A stretch of 64,000 bases of DNA from Stenotrophomonas sp. SAM-B (GCF_013387485.1 NZ_JABBXB010000003.1:310001-374000), one strand, 5' to 3'; numbered from the stretch's first letter, positions 29,418 through 38,990 are shown. Numbers and translations: made by a program. The notes: generated from the sequence alone by a model not told the origin.

Positions 29418-30093
29418 GCTCGGTTTCCCGCCGGCGGTGCTGTTCGATCTGGACGGCACCCTGCTGGACAGCGCGCCGGACATGCTGGCCACCGCCAACG
29501 CGATGCTGGCCGAGCGCGGACGTGGGCCGATCACCCTGGGCGCGCTGCGCCCGGTGGTCTCCAAGGGTTCGCGCGCGATGATTTCGGTGGCCTTTCCCGA
29601 ACTGGGGCAGGTCGAGCGTGATGCGCTGGTGCCGGAGTTCCTGGAACGCTACGAGGGTCTGATCGGCCAGCACGCGGCGCTGTTCGATGGCATCACCGGC
29701 ATGCTCGACGCACTTGATGCTGCCGGCTGTGCCTGGGGCATCGTGACCAACAAGCCCGAATACCTGGCCCGCCTGATCGTGCCGCAGCTGGGCTGGGAAC
29801 AGCGCTGCAAGGTGCTGATCGGTGGCGACACCCTGGCCCAGCGCAAGCCGCATCCGCTGCCGCTGCTGGCCGCGGCCGAACGCATGGGGATCGTACCGGG
29901 CACCTGCGTTTACGTCGGCGATGACGAGCGCGACATCGTCGCCGCCAACGCCGCCGGCATGGCCTCCGTCGCCGCCCTGTGGGGCTATCGGCTCGATGCC
30001 GACGATCCGATGGCCTGGGGTGCCGACACCCTCGTCGCCCTGCCCGAACACCTGCAACATGCCAAGGCGTGGCCGCTTCCGCGCACGCTCTAG
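29410..30093 (+). CDS. gph: HAD phosphatase (phosphoglycolate or MurNAc-6-P phosphatase)
   Basis: A HAD-IA phosphatase of 227 residues with motif [13 protein letters not shown], motif II TNKP, and motif III/IV VGDDERD. The GTG start at 29410 overlaps ubiG by eight bases, so it is translationally coupled. By family it could be phosphoglycolate phosphatase. The adjacent ubiG is also the position of MupP, the N-acetylmuramate-6-phosphate phosphatase of peptidoglycan recycling in pseudomonads. Sequence alone does not settle it. Confidence 0.85.
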   Translation: MSELGFPPAVLFDLDGTLLDSAPDMLATANAMLAERGRGPITLGALRPVVSKGSRAMISVAFPELGQVERDALVPEFLERYEGLIGQHAALFDGITGMLDALDAAGCAWGIVTNKPEYLARLIVPQLGWEQRCKVLIGGDTLAQRKPHPLPLLAAAERMGIVPGTCVYVGDDERDIVAANAAGMASVAALWGYRLDADDPMAWGADTLVALPEHLQHAKAWPLPRTL

Positions 30094-30111
30094 CCTTTCA
30101 AGGAATACACC

Positions 30112-30819
30112 GTGAGTACTTCCAGCGCCCTGGACAGCTTCCTGGACAAGTGGCGGACCCGCTGGCCCGAGTGGCAGGTGGCCGAACGCTTCGTTCCCGA
30201 GAACCAGCGCACCCTGGTGGTGGCGTGGTTCTCGCTGCTGCAGGAGTTCGACGACATCCTCAACACCGCCGGCGATCCGATGCCGTCGGACGCCAAGCTG
30301 GCGTGGTGGGGGGAAGAGCTGCGCAGCTGGTCCGTGCAGCGTTCGCGCCATCCGCTGGGTCGAGTGCTCGAGCCGGTGCGTGCGCCGTGGGCAGAGCTGG
30401 CCGAGACCCTGCCGGATCTGATCGACGCGCGTGCGGTACCGGTCGATCCGGCGCAGGCGCTGCGCGCGTTGCAGGGCTATGCGGCCGCCGTGGCTGCGGT
30501 CGAAGCGGTGATGTTCGACAGCCCGGCGCGTGGCGATGTCGCCACCCCGGTGCTGGTGCAGACCCTGGCCCAGCGCCTGCACGAGAGTGGTGTTGCTGCC
30601 ATTCCGCGTTCGCTGCTGGCCGAGGATGACACCGCCGCGCCGCGCCGGTGGGCGCAGCAGTTGCTGGCGAAGTGGCCGGCGCGGGTGGCCGGCCCGCGGC
30701 CCCGCCGGCTGTACGCCGCGTTGGCCCGTGCCCGCCAGCAGACCTGGGCGCAGGACCGCCAGTACCAGGCCACGCCGATGCGTACGCTGTGGCTGACCTG
30801 GTGGGCTGCGCGCGGCTGA
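30112..30819 (+). CDS. Squalene/phytoene synthase-like protein
   Basis: A 235-residue all-helical protein beginning at GTG 30112 with AAGGA nearby. LLQEFDDILNTAGDP followed by AKLAWWGEEL resembles the aspartate-rich region and W-x-E-L segment of the squalene/phytoene synthase family. However, the first Asp motif is weak and the second half is short, so the enzyme may be degenerate. It follows gph by 18 bases and may belong to the same operon. Confidence in the fold is moderate; the reaction is unknown. Confidence 0.5.
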   Translation: MSTSSALDSFLDKWRTRWPEWQVAERFVPENQRTLVVAWFSLLQEFDDILNTAGDPMPSDAKLAWWGEELRSWSVQRSRHPLGRVLEPVRAPWAELAETLPDLIDARAVPVDPAQALRALQGYAAAVAAVEAVMFDSPARGDVATPVLVQTLAQRLHESGVAAIPRSLLAEDDTAAPRRWAQQLLAKWPARVAGPRPRRLYAALARARQQTWAQDRQYQATPMRTLWLTWWAARG

Positions 30820-30824
30820 GTGTG

Positions 30825-30847
30825 CGTGCCGGCCAGCGGCCGGCACG
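30825..30847. repeat. SMAG-like palindrome between convergent genes
   Basis: CGTGCCGGCC / GGCCGGCACG with a 3-base loop fills almost the whole 31-bp gap between the synthase-like gene and the M23 peptidase. It lies where a two-way transcription stop would be expected. Confidence 0.6.
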
Positions 30848-30850
30848 CCG

Positions 30851-31696
30851 TTATTTCCCGCGTTCCAGCACCAGCAGCGGGTCGATACGGGTATCGAACC
30901 AGTTCATGCCCCAGTGCAGGTGCGGGCCCGTCGCGCGACCGGTCGCCCCGACCGCGGCGATCACCTGGCCCTGTTCCACGCGGTCGCCGACCTTCACGTC
31001 GATGCGCGACAGGTGCAGGAAGTTCGAACTGATCCCGAACCCGTGATCCAGCAGCAGCGTGCCGCCGGTCAGATACAGGTCCGGGCCGGCGAAGGTGACC
31101 ACGCCGGCGGCCGGTGCCTTGACCGGCGTGCCGGTGGGGACCGCGATGTCCATGCCGGAGTGACCCGAACCGGGCTGCCCGTTGTAGACGCGCGCATTGC
31201 CGAAGCGGCCGCTGATGCGGCCCTGCACCGGCCAGATGAAGGCCTGCGCGAAGTCGGCGCGGTTGTCATCGCGGGCACGCGCGGCGGTGACCTGGGCCTG
31301 CTCGCGCTTGATCCGCTCGGCGATCGCCGGCGGCGGGTTGACCGTCTTCGGTGGCACGCCGTTGACACGCTCGGTCGGCCAGTCACGCGGGGTGACGGCG
31401 ATGCTGACCGTTTCGTTGCCGCCGTCCGGACGCTGCACCTGGACCTGCAGCGGCCCCTTTTCATCGCGGCCGATGCCGAACACCACGCTGCCGTACCCGC
31501 TCACGCGCAGGGTGCGGCCGCCGTACTGCACGACGCTGCCGGCGGGCACCTTGCCGATCACCATCGCGCCCTGCGAGGCGCTGGCCGGAAACACCACCCG
31601 CGCATCGGCCTGGGCCACGGCAGGCGAGGGCAGCAGGCTGCCCATCGCCGCGACGCCTGCGGCCGCCAGGGCCGCACTCAACAGCCGTGCCCGCAT
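30851..31696 (-). CDS. M23 family metallopeptidase
   Basis: Periplasmic peptidoglycan endopeptidase or LytM-like factor, 281 residues. A signal peptide ends near AVAQA. The catalytic LytM domain holds HSGMDIAVPTGTPV (HxxxD) near 183 and PHLHWGMNWF (HLH) near 260, so all zinc ligands are present. The ATG at 31696 overlaps the pyrC stop (ATGA). Cotranscription with yidD-pyrC is therefore likely. Confidence 0.9.
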   Translation of the reverse strand: MRARLLSAALAAAGVAAMGSLLPSPAVAQADARVVFPASASQGAMVIGKVPAGSVVQYGGRTLRVSGYGSVVFGIGRDEKGPLQVQVQRPDGGNETVSIAVTPRDWPTERVNGVPPKTVNPPPAIAERIKREQAQVTAARARDDNRADFAQAFIWPVQGRISGRFGNARVYNGQPGSGHSGMDIAVPTGTPVKAPAAGVVTFAGPDLYLTGGTLLLDHGFGISSNFLHLSRIDVKVGDRVEQGQVIAAVGATGRATGPHLHWGMNWFDTRIDPLLVLERGK

Positions 31697-33042
31697 CAGC
31701 GGTCGAAGCTCATGCGCTGGCCGTTCGGCGAACCCACCAGCTTTTCGCCATCCCACGCCAGCTGCCCGTTGACCCAGGTCGAGGCGATGCGCGAGCGGAA
31801 CGTGGTGCCTTCGAACGGCGACCAGCCGCACTTGGACAGCACGTCTTCGCGTTTGACGGTGAAGGGCACGTCCTCGACCAGCACCAGATCGGCGAAGTAG
31901 CCCTCGCGCAGGTAGCCGCGCTGGCTGACGTCGAACAGCTGGGCCGGCGCGTGCGCGAACTTCTGCACGACCTGGGTGATCTCCAGCTTGCCTTCGTGCA
32001 CCAGCTCCAGCGCGGCGACCAGTGCGTACTGGACCAGCGGCAGGCCGGACGGCGCCTGCGCATAGGGCTTCTGCTTCTCTTCCCAGGTGTGCGGCGCGTG
32101 ATCGGTGGCGAGCACGTCGATCACGTCATCGGCCACGGCGCGGGTGAGTGCCTCGCGGTCGCTGGCTTCCTTGATCGCCGGGTTGCACTTGATCAGGTTG
32201 CCCAGGCGCGCGTAATCGCTGCGGTCGAAACGCAGGAAGTGGATGCAGGTTTCGGCGGTGATCTGCTTGCGGCTGCCATCGGCGCGGATCAGCGGGCCAC
32301 GCTCGAACAGGGCCAGCTCGTCGGCGGTGGAGATGTGCAGGACGTGCAGGCGGGTGCCGTGCTTCTTCGCCAGCGACACGGCCAGCTGGGAGGACTTCAG
32401 GCAGGCCTCGCGCGAGCGGATGTCCGGGTGCTGTTCGGCACTGAGGGCATCGCCGTACTTCTCGGCGTACTCCTTGGCCTTGGCATCGATCATCGGGGTG
32501 TCTTCGCAGTGCGTGATGATCGGGGTGGGCGCGTCGCGGAAGATCGCGTCCAGCGTTTCGGGGTTGTCGACCAGCATGTTGCCGGTGGAGGCGCCCATGA
32601 ACACCTTGATGCCCGGTGCGGTCTTGGGATCCAGCGACTGGATGTGGGCCAGGTTGTCGTTGCTGGCGCCCATGTAGAAGCCGTAGTTGGCGCGCGCGCG
32701 GCCGGCGGCGGCGTCGTACTTGGACTGCAGGATCTCGGCGTTGAGCGTGGGCGGGTTGGTGTTGGGCATGTCCATGAAGCTGGTCAGGCCCCCGGCGACG
32801 GCCGCGGCGGATTCGGTCGCGATGTCACCCTTGTGGGTCAGGCCGGGCTCACGGAAGTGGACCTGGTCGTCGATCATGCCCGGCAGCAGCCAGCGGCCGG
32901 CGGCGTCGACGACGGTTTCGCCCGGACGTGCCTCCAGGCCAGGACCGATCTGCGCGATGCGGCCGTCTTCGATGCGCAGGTCGCCCTGGGTGATGGTGCC
33001 TTCATTGACGAGGCGGGCGTTGACGATGAGCGTGGAGGACAT
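31696..33042 (-). CDS. pyrC: Dihydroorotase
   Basis: Zinc amidohydrolase closing carbamoyl-aspartate to dihydroorotate in pyrimidine synthesis; 448 residues, the long (type I) class. Motifs: IDDQVHFREPGLTHKGD near 58, DMPNTNP, the GASTGNML region, THCED, HVLHIST and ATDHAPHTWEEK. The first metal motif has Gln where most dihydroorotases have His (DxHVHFRxPG); this variant occurs in other bacteria, so activity is still expected. It is coupled to yidD upstream and to the M23 peptidase downstream. Confidence 0.93.
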   Translation of the reverse strand: MSSTLIVNARLVNEGTITQGDLRIEDGRIAQIGPGLEARPGETVVDAAGRWLLPGMIDDQVHFREPGLTHKGDIATESAAAVAGGLTSFMDMPNTNPPTLNAEILQSKYDAAAGRARANYGFYMGASNDNLAHIQSLDPKTAPGIKVFMGASTGNMLVDNPETLDAIFRDAPTPIITHCEDTPMIDAKAKEYAEKYGDALSAEQHPDIRSREACLKSSQLAVSLAKKHGTRLHVLHISTADELALFERGPLIRADGSRKQITAETCIHFLRFDRSDYARLGNLIKCNPAIKEASDREALTRAVADDVIDVLATDHAPHTWEEKQKPYAQAPSGLPLVQYALVAALELVHEGKLEITQVVQKFAHAPAQLFDVSQRGYLREGYFADLVLVEDVPFTVKREDVLSKCGWSPFEGTTFRSRIASTWVNGQLAWDGEKLVGSPNGQRMSFDR

Positions 33043-33300
33043 TCAGTGTTTTCCTGTGCAGCGGCAGGTGGCGTCATGCGCGGCGCGCGGGGGCACCTCG
33101 TCGATACCACCGGGATGGAAGGGATGGCAGCGGCCCAGCCGGCGCGCGGCCAGCCAGCTGCCGCGCGCGGGGCCATGGGTGGCGATGGCTTGCATGGCGT
33201 ATTCAGAACAGCTGGGCATGAAGCGGCAACGCGGCCCCAGCAACGGGCTGATGAAGCGCTTGTAGAAGCGCAGCAGGGCGATGAGCAGGCGTGAGATCAC
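33043..33300 (-). CDS. yidD: Membrane protein insertion efficiency factor YidD
   Basis: Small protein of 85 residues with the full YidD signature: [25 protein letters not shown] and HPGG-DEVP. It helps membrane protein insertion together with YidC. It usually sits between rnpA and yidC; here it is directly upstream of pyrC. The start is probably GTG 33300, with a G-run just before it. Confidence 0.9.
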   Translation of the reverse strand: MISRLLIALLRFYKRFISPLLGPRCRFMPSCSEYAMQAIATHGPARGSWLAARRLGRCHPFHPGGIDEVPPRAAHDATCRCTGKH

Positions 33301-33499
33301 CCCCCAATCTTATTCCAGTTGGCATGAAGGCCGCATTTGTCGCAGGATGGGGCGTTGGACCCGTCCGCACCCACGCGCGCGACGGGCCGCCCCGGCGGTG
33401 TCGCCGGGTCAGGTACCGAACTGCGCACGTTGGCCCGCCTGCCAGGCGGACCGGTCGCACGCCTTGCGACTCCGGGGCTGAACGGAGTAGGCGGTGTGG

Positions 33500-33528
33500 T
33501 TGCTGCTGCTGGTCGGGTAGGCTATAAA
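33500..33528 (+). promoter_or_regulatory. Sigma-70 promoter of dksA
   Basis: -35 TTGCTG (33500-33505), 17-bp spacer, -10 TATAAA (33523-33528), leaving a short leader before GTG 33573 with AAGGAAGAG. The rest of the 33301-33499 gap holds nothing recognisable. Confidence 0.65.
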
Positions 33529-33572
33529 GGCCCGCTTTCCCGGGCCCCGGGGAATCCAAGGAAGAGCGTTTC

Positions 33573-34844
33573 GTGGCTGCTAAAAAAACTGCAAAGAAGG
33601 CCGTCAAGGCCGCCAAGAAAACCGCCAAGCCTGTTGTAAAGAAGTTGGCGGCCAAGACCGTTGCCAAGAAGCCGGCTGCCAAGCCGGTCGGCAAGCCTGC
33701 ATCCAAACAACCGGCGGCCAGGACGGCACCCGTTAAGAAGGCGGCCAGCAAGTCGCCCGCCAAGGCCGTCAAGAAGGCTGTCGCCAAGAAGCCTGCTGCC
33801 AAGACGGTGGTGGCCAAGAAGACCGTCGCCAAGAAGGTCGTTGCCAAGAAGTCGACGGTCGCCAAGCCGGTTGCCACGCCCGCCAAGCGCGCGGCAGGCA
33901 AGCCGGTAACCAAGGCGCCCGTCAAAAAAACCGCGGCCGGCAAGCCGGCGGCCAAGAAGACCGTGACGCCTGCCGCCGCCAAACCCGCGGCCAAGCCGGC
34001 CCCGGCGAAGAAGACCGCGGTCAAGCAGGCACCGGCCACGCCGGTGAAGGCCAGCAAGACCGCCAGCAAGCCCGTGGCATCCAAGCCGGCTGCCAAGCCG
34101 GTTGCAGCACCCGTAGTGAAGTCCGCACCGAAGCCGGCATCGCCGGCGCCGGCCAAGTCTGTCCCGGCCAAGAGCGCGGCCAAACCTGTCACCTCTCCGG
34201 CCTCCGCGCCGGCGCCGGTCGCAGCCGCCCCCGCCTCCAAGGCCCCGCAAAACAAGAATCCCGTGCCCGTTTCGAAATCGCCTGCAAAAACCCCCGCCAA
34301 GTCCGAGTCCGCCCCCAAGCCGGTGTCCCGTCCGGTCGGCAAGGTCGCCGTTGCCGTGGCAGCGCGTTCGGCCGCCCCGGCCCCGCGCACCAAGGTGAAG
34401 GTGGTGGAATACAAGACTGACGAAGCCACCGGTCGTCCGATCCTGCCCGACGGTTACAAGCCGAGCGCGGAAGAGGAATACATGAGCCCGCTGCAGCTGG
34501 AGTATTTCCGCCAGCGCCTGCAGCACTGGCGCAATGATCTGGTGGAAGAATCCAAGCAGACCATCGCGAATCTGCAGGAAGAAGTGCGTGATATCGGCGA
34601 TGAGGCCGAGCGCGCCACCCGCGAGACCGAGAACTCGCTGGAACTGCGTACCCGTGATCGTTACCGCAAGCTGATCGGCAAGATCAACAGCACCCTGAAG
34701 CGTCTGGAAGACGGCGACTACGGTTTCTGTGTCGATACGGGCGAAGAAATCGGCCTGGATCGTCTGGAAGCCCGCCTGACCGCTGAGCGCACGATCGATG
34801 CGCAGGAGCGTTGGGAGCATCTGCAGAAGCAGCAGGGCGACTGA
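33573..34844 (+). CDS. dksA: DksA-type RNA polymerase regulator with Lys/Ala/Pro tail
   Basis: 423 residues in two parts. Residues 1 to about 285 are a disordered Lys/Ala/Pro-rich tail (repeats such as AKKTAKKA and AAKPA), like histone H1 or AlgP. Residues about 288-423 form the DksA/TraR domain: YMSPLQLEYFRQRLQHWR, a coiled coil with RDIGDEAERATRE (the acidic tip), and the GDYGFCVDTGEEIGLDRL globular part. The four zinc Cys of E. coli DksA are reduced to one (C386), as in alphaproteobacterial forms. The GTG start has a good ribosome binding site. The role is (p)ppGpp-linked control of rRNA transcription by family; the tail may bind DNA. Confidence 0.9.
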   Translation: MAAKKTAKKAVKAAKKTAKPVVKKLAAKTVAKKPAAKPVGKPASKQPAARTAPVKKAASKSPAKAVKKAVAKKPAAKTVVAKKTVAKKVVAKKSTVAKPVATPAKRAAGKPVTKAPVKKTAAGKPAAKKTVTPAAAKPAAKPAPAKKTAVKQAPATPVKASKTASKPVASKPAAKPVAAPVVKSAPKPASPAPAKSVPAKSAAKPVTSPASAPAPVAAAPASKAPQNKNPVPVSKSPAKTPAKSESAPKPVSRPVGKVAVAVAARSAAPAPRTKVKVVEYKTDEATGRPILPDGYKPSAEEEYMSPLQLEYFRQRLQHWRNDLVEESKQTIANLQEEVRDIGDEAERATRETENSLELRTRDRYRKLIGKINSTLKRLEDGDYGFCVDTGEEIGLDRLEARLTAERTIDAQERWEHLQKQQGD

Positions 34845-34872
34845 TCGCCCTGTTGGTGTTGCTGTTCTACGG

Positions 34873-34902
34873 AAAACCCGGCTTCGGCCGGGTTTTTTTT
34901 TG
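34873..34902 (+). terminator. Terminator of dksA
   Basis: AAAACCCGGC (34873-34882), loop TTCG, GCCGGGTTTT (34887-34896), with T tract to 34901. Textbook intrinsic terminator. Confidence 0.92.
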
Positions 34903-34980
34903 GCTGCTCGCTTTTGGGTTGTGTTGGTCTGGTTGGTCGCGAAGAACGTTGGCGCCTTGGAGGCTGGCGTTTGAGTGGGT

Positions 34981-35380
34981 CGGGCAGCCCGGTCCGGGAC
35001 GCGCCGTGAACCCATCCATGGGGGCTCGTAGTGCGGCATCCATGCCGCACACGGTCCCGGACCGGGCTGCCCGCCCCCCTCCCGACAGGTTCATGGGTGG
35101 GCGGGAGGAAGAGCTTGGACTCCCGCTTCCGACACGGTTTCGGCCGGCTGCCAGCGCTGGCTGGATCGTCGGACATGCTGGGTGCTGGTCCGGATGTTTG
35201 TGCCGCGCTGCGCGCGGTATCCACGCATGGCGTGGATCTACAGGTGTGGCGGGTGCGGTCGCTCTTCGCCGTCAATCCCGCGCAAGCAACTTACTGTCCA
35301 TGGGTGGACGGGTAGCGCAGTGAAGGACCGTGTGCGGCATGGATGCCGCACTACGAGCCCCCAGGGATGGGTTTACGGCG
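34981..35380. repeat. Composite inverted repeats in dksA-MFS gap
   Basis: The 620-bp gap 34902-35524 has no credible gene. A perfect 20-bp inverted repeat occupies 34981-35000 and 35054-35073. Inside it, 35002-35056 is a 55-bp unit containing GTAG plus the palindrome GTGCGGCATCCATGCCGCAC. An inverted copy of that unit lies at 35326-35380 with two mismatches. A further GTAG-type palindrome ends CTAC at 35219-35241. It looks like a nested set of SMAG-type elements. Confidence 0.75.
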
Positions 35381-35524
35381 GGTCCTGCACTGCGCTGCCC
35401 GGCCGCCCAACCCCAGGAACAAGCAGGCGCCGAACCCGCGGCCCCGGCAGCCCCAGCCGCGCAGCGCGAGCCAACCAGCCCGGCGTCCAGCTGGGGAGCC
35501 CCAAGCGGCCGGCCGGGCAAAAGC

Positions 35525-36778
35525 TCAATGCAGATCGCGCAGATTCAACCGCCGCAGCGTCGGATTCTTCCAAGCCGTGATGCCGGCCACGCTCAACACC
35601 GCAAAGCCACCCAGCACCACCGCCGGGACCAGCCCCAGCAGCTTCGCCATCGTGCCCGCATAGAACGCACCCAGCTCATTCGACGAACTGATGAAAATGC
35701 CATTGATCGACGACACCCGGCCGCGCATCTCCTCCGGCGTGGCCAACTGCAGGATCGTCGAACGCACCACCACCGATACCCCGTCGAACGCACCGTAGAA
35801 CAGCAGGATCGCCGCCGACAGCCAGAAATTCGACGACAGCCCGAACCCGATCACACACAGACCGAACCCCGCCACCGCGAACAACAGCACGCGCCCCGCA
35901 TTGCGCTGCAGCGGCCGCCGCGCCAGCCATAGGCCGACGCATACCGAGCCGAGCGCCGGTGCCGCACGCAGCACGCCCAGCCCCTCCGGGCCGTGGTGCA
36001 GGATCTCGTGCAGGAACGCCGGCAGCATCGCCACCACGCCGCCGAGCAGGACCGAGAACATGTCGAGCGCCATCGCCCCGACCATGATCCTGTTGCCCAG
36101 CACGAAACGACCGCCCTCGGCGATGCTCTTGAAGATCGGTGCCGCCGGGCCCGTGTGCACCGGCTCGGAGACCCGCAGCGCCGCCAGGCAGCCCAGCGCG
36201 ATCAGCGATACGCCGACCGCTACGCCATAGGCCACGCCCTTGCCACCCCAGGCCACCAGTGCGCCACCCAGTGCCGGGCCGAGCACCATGCCCGCCTGGA
36301 ACACCACCGCGCCCAGGCCCGCACCGCGCGCGTACTGGGTGCGCTCGAGCACGCGCGCGAACAACGCGTTGTAGATCGGCGACAGGAACGCGCGGACCAT
36401 GCCGGTCAGCGCGATCGCCGCATAGATCGGCCATACCCCGTGGAAGGGCAGCCAGCCCTGGGCGACCGCGGTCAGCACCAGGGCCGTCATCACCAGCCCG
36501 CTGCACGCGACCATGCCCAGCCGGCGGCGCGGCAGGTGGTCGACCAGGTAGCCGGCAAACGGGGCCACGCAGAAGAACGGCAGTACCTCGGCCAGGCCGA
36601 CCAGGCCGAGCGAAAACGGATTGCGGGTGACTTCGTAGATGTGCCAGCCGACCGTCACCGCGACGATCTGGTAGGAGAGCATCGCGAAGATGCGGTACGC
36701 CAGCACCAGCGAAAAACCCGGGCGGGCCAGCAACTGCAGGGCGCTGTCGGGCTCCTGCGGATCGGCGGAGACCGTCAC
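35525..36778 (-). CDS. MFS transporter (EntS-like)
   Basis: Twelve-helix major facilitator of 417 residues. Helices run from about residue 20 (RPGFSLVLAYRIFAML) to the end; loop 2-3 carries GYLVDHLPRRRLG. It resembles the enterobactin-exporter-like branch of MFS. Substrate unknown. The start is GTG 36778, overlapping the sufE stop by four bases (GTGA), so it is coupled to sufE. Confidence 0.85.
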   Translation of the reverse strand: MTVSADPQEPDSALQLLARPGFSLVLAYRIFAMLSYQIVAVTVGWHIYEVTRNPFSLGLVGLAEVLPFFCVAPFAGYLVDHLPRRRLGMVACSGLVMTALVLTAVAQGWLPFHGVWPIYAAIALTGMVRAFLSPIYNALFARVLERTQYARGAGLGAVVFQAGMVLGPALGGALVAWGGKGVAYGVAVGVSLIALGCLAALRVSEPVHTGPAAPIFKSIAEGGRFVLGNRIMVGAMALDMFSVLLGGVVAMLPAFLHEILHHGPEGLGVLRAAPALGSVCVGLWLARRPLQRNAGRVLLFAVAGFGLCVIGFGLSSNFWLSAAILLFYGAFDGVSVVVRSTILQLATPEEMRGRVSSINGIFISSSNELGAFYAGTMAKLLGLVPAVVLGGFAVLSVAGITAWKNPTLRRLNLRDLH

Positions 36779-37215
36779 GACTGTGCTTGGGCGGTGTCGC
36801 GGATGAAGGCCAGCATCGCCGCCACGCCATTGCTGCGGGTTGGCGAGAGGTGGCGCGACAGCCCGATGTCCTGGATGTAGCTCGGTTCGGTGGCCAGGAT
36901 CTCGGCCGCGGAACGGCCCGAGTACACGCGCAGGGCCAGGTAGATCAGCCCGGAGACGATCGCCGAGTCGCTGATCGCGTGGAAGCGCAGCGACGCGGCA
37001 TTGCCCTCCGGCACGATCCAGACCATCGACTGGCAGCCGAGCAAACGATGCTCCTCGGTCTTCCACTCGTCCGGAAAGGTCGGCAGCTTGCGGCCGAGGT
37101 CGATCAGGTACTGGTAGCGCTCGGACCAGTCACCGAAGAAGGCGAATTCCTCGGCGATGGCGGCCTGGGCCTCGGCAGGGGTGGGTTCGAGCGGGAACGG
37201 GGATGCAGGGGTCAT
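36775..37215 (-). CDS. sufE: SufE-like cysteine desulfurase activator
   Basis: 146-residue sulfur-acceptor protein that takes persulfide from a SufS/CsdA-type desulfurase for iron-sulfur cluster assembly. The acceptor Cys lies in HRLLGCQSMVWI near residue 61. The fold signatures FGDWSERYQYLIDLG and SGLIYLALRVYSG are present. No suf genes are nearby; the pairing with an MFS gene is unusual. SufE and CsdE cannot be told apart here. Confidence 0.9.
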   Translation of the reverse strand: MTPASPFPLEPTPAEAQAAIAEEFAFFGDWSERYQYLIDLGRKLPTFPDEWKTEEHRLLGCQSMVWIVPEGNAASLRFHAISDSAIVSGLIYLALRVYSGRSAAEILATEPSYIQDIGLSRHLSPTRSNGVAAMLAFIRDTAQAQS

Positions 37216-37274
37216 GGGGGTACTCCAGGCCGGTCATGCGCCTTCCGTGGTCTGGCCGTGATGGTTCGAAGGAG

Positions 37275-37340
37275 GCACCCGGCCATCCGTGGCCGGGTCT
37301 GTGTCGTGGCAACGCCCGATGGGTCGGGCAATATCTGGCA
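37275..37340. repeat. Degenerate palindromes between sufE and cysS
   Basis: CCCGGCCA / TGGCCGGG around 37279-37298, then CGCCCGA / TCGGGC near 37314-37331. They resemble headless members of the GTAG palindrome family and may end the cysS or flank the sufE transcript. The gap 37216-37367 holds no gene. Confidence 0.4.
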
Positions 37341-37367
37341 GCGCCCGGCGGTCAGTCGGGCGGTCTT

Positions 37368-38735
37368 TCAGCGCTTGCGCGACCAGCGTACGCCCTGGGC
37401 GGTGTCTTCCAGCACGATGCCTTCGGCGGCCAGCTGGTCGCGGATCGCATCGGCGCGGGCGAAATCGCGGGCCTGCTTGGCCGCCGCACGCGCGTCGATC
37501 AGGGTCTGGATGGCGGCGTCGTCATCGTGGCCGACCGCCGTGCCGAACCATGCGCCAGGATCCTGCTGCAGCAGGCCCAATGCCAGGCCGGCGCCGAGCA
37601 GGGTGGACTTCCAGTGCGCCTTGTCGGCGTCGGCGGCCTTGCGCGCCTCGCCGGCGATGCGGGCCAGTTCGGCCAGCGCCTGCGGTGTATTGAGGTCGTC
37701 ATCCAGCGCGGCCTCGATCTCGGCCGGGATCACTGCCGTGGCGTCCACGTCGACCAGCTCGCGCAGGGTGCCGTACAGACGGTCCAGGGTGCGCACAGAC
37801 TGCTCGATCAGCGCATCGGACCAGTCCAGCGGCTGCCGGTAGTGGGCCGACAGCAGCGCGTAGCGCAGGGCCTCCGGGGCATGCTGGCGGACCAGGTCGT
37901 GCACCCGCTCGATGTTGCCGATCGACTTGCTCATCTTGGCGCCGCCGAAGTTGAGCATGCCGTTGTGCAGCCAGAACCGGGCGAAGGTCTGCCCGCCGTG
38001 CGCGCACTCGCTCTGCGCGATCTCGTTCTCGTGGTGCGGGAACTGCAGGTCCACGCCGCCGGCATGGATGTCGATGGTCGGGCCCAGGTGAGCGGCGGCC
38101 ATTGCCGAGCACTCGATGTGCCAGCCCGGGCGGCCGCGGCCCCACGGCGATGCCCAGCCGGGCAGGTCGTCGCTGGAGGGCTTCCACAGCACGAAATCAC
38201 CCGGGTCGCGCTTGTACGGGGCCACGTCCACGCGGGCACCGGCCAGCATCTCGTCCGGGTCGCGGCGCGAGAGCTTGCCGTAGTCGGCGTAGGAGCCCAC
38301 CGAGAACAGCACATGGCCCTCGGCAGCGTAGGCGTGCCCGTTGGCGATCAACTGCTCGATCATCGTGACGATCTGGGGGATGTGCGCGGTGGCTTCCGGC
38401 TCGATGTCCGGCGGGACCACGCCCAGCGCCGCCATGTCCTCGCGGTAGGCGGCGGCGAAGCGGTCGGTGATCGTGCTGATCGGCACGCTCTGCTCGCGCG
38501 CGGCCGTGTTGATCTTGTCATCCACGTCGGTGATGTTGCGGGCATAGCGCAGGCCGCCGAAGCGCCGCCGCAGCAGATCGGCCAGCACCCCGAACACCAC
38601 CGGTCCACGGGCATTGCCGATGTGGACGTAGTTGTAGACCGTGGGGCCACACACATACAGGGTCGGACAGGTCGGATCGAGCGGGGTGAACGGTTCGAGC
38701 TGGCGTGTCAGGTTGTTGTGCAGGCGCAGGGTCAT
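37368..38735 (-). CDS. cysS: Cysteinyl-tRNA synthetase
   Basis: Class I synthetase, 455 residues. The N-terminal [13 protein letters not shown] holds the first zinc Cys and the HIGH motif; GWHIECSAM and [11 protein letters not shown] contribute the other zinc ligands, and AKMSKSIGN is the KMSKS loop. The C-terminal anticodon-binding region is helical and normal. It is transcribed alone; the 255 bp before it (38736-38990) is GC-rich with nothing I recognise. Confidence 0.97.
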   Translation of the reverse strand: MTLRLHNNLTRQLEPFTPLDPTCPTLYVCGPTVYNYVHIGNARGPVVFGVLADLLRRRFGGLRYARNITDVDDKINTAAREQSVPISTITDRFAAAYREDMAALGVVPPDIEPEATAHIPQIVTMIEQLIANGHAYAAEGHVLFSVGSYADYGKLSRRDPDEMLAGARVDVAPYKRDPGDFVLWKPSSDDLPGWASPWGRGRPGWHIECSAMAAAHLGPTIDIHAGGVDLQFPHHENEIAQSECAHGGQTFARFWLHNGMLNFGGAKMSKSIGNIERVHDLVRQHAPEALRYALLSAHYRQPLDWSDALIEQSVRTLDRLYGTLRELVDVDATAVIPAEIEAALDDDLNTPQALAELARIAGEARKAADADKAHWKSTLLGAGLALGLLQQDPGAWFGTAVGHDDDAAIQTLIDARAAAKQARDFARADAIRDQLAAEGIVLEDTAQGVRWSRKR

Positions 38736-38990
38736 GAGGGTCGGGAGCGGGGGTAAGCGGTCGATTTTAGAACGTGTCGGGGGCTTTGGGGGGATGCGGG
38801 GCAGGGGAGTTGGGCGGCGAGGCCGGCCGGCGGGATCGCTGAAGGCTTCAGCCGTTCCGGCCCGTGGTGGCGGGTTCCGGGGCCGCGGGTGGGTCCGGCC
38901 TATGGGCAGAAACGTCGCGGAAGGGTAATGTTCAGCCCCTTGTGCTTGGCACTGCCTAAACTATCCCCCTTGTCCTTTTCCTTGTTGCCA

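Noticed and set aside
34902..35524. Short open frames in the dksA-MFS gap
   Set aside because: They are made of repeat sequence and differ in no way from random frames; no ribosome binding sites.
36779..37066. A 96-codon N-terminal extension of the MFS gene at 35525
   Set aside because: The extension is antisense-like in composition and overlaps sufE in another frame; the GTG at 36778 gives normal MFS length.
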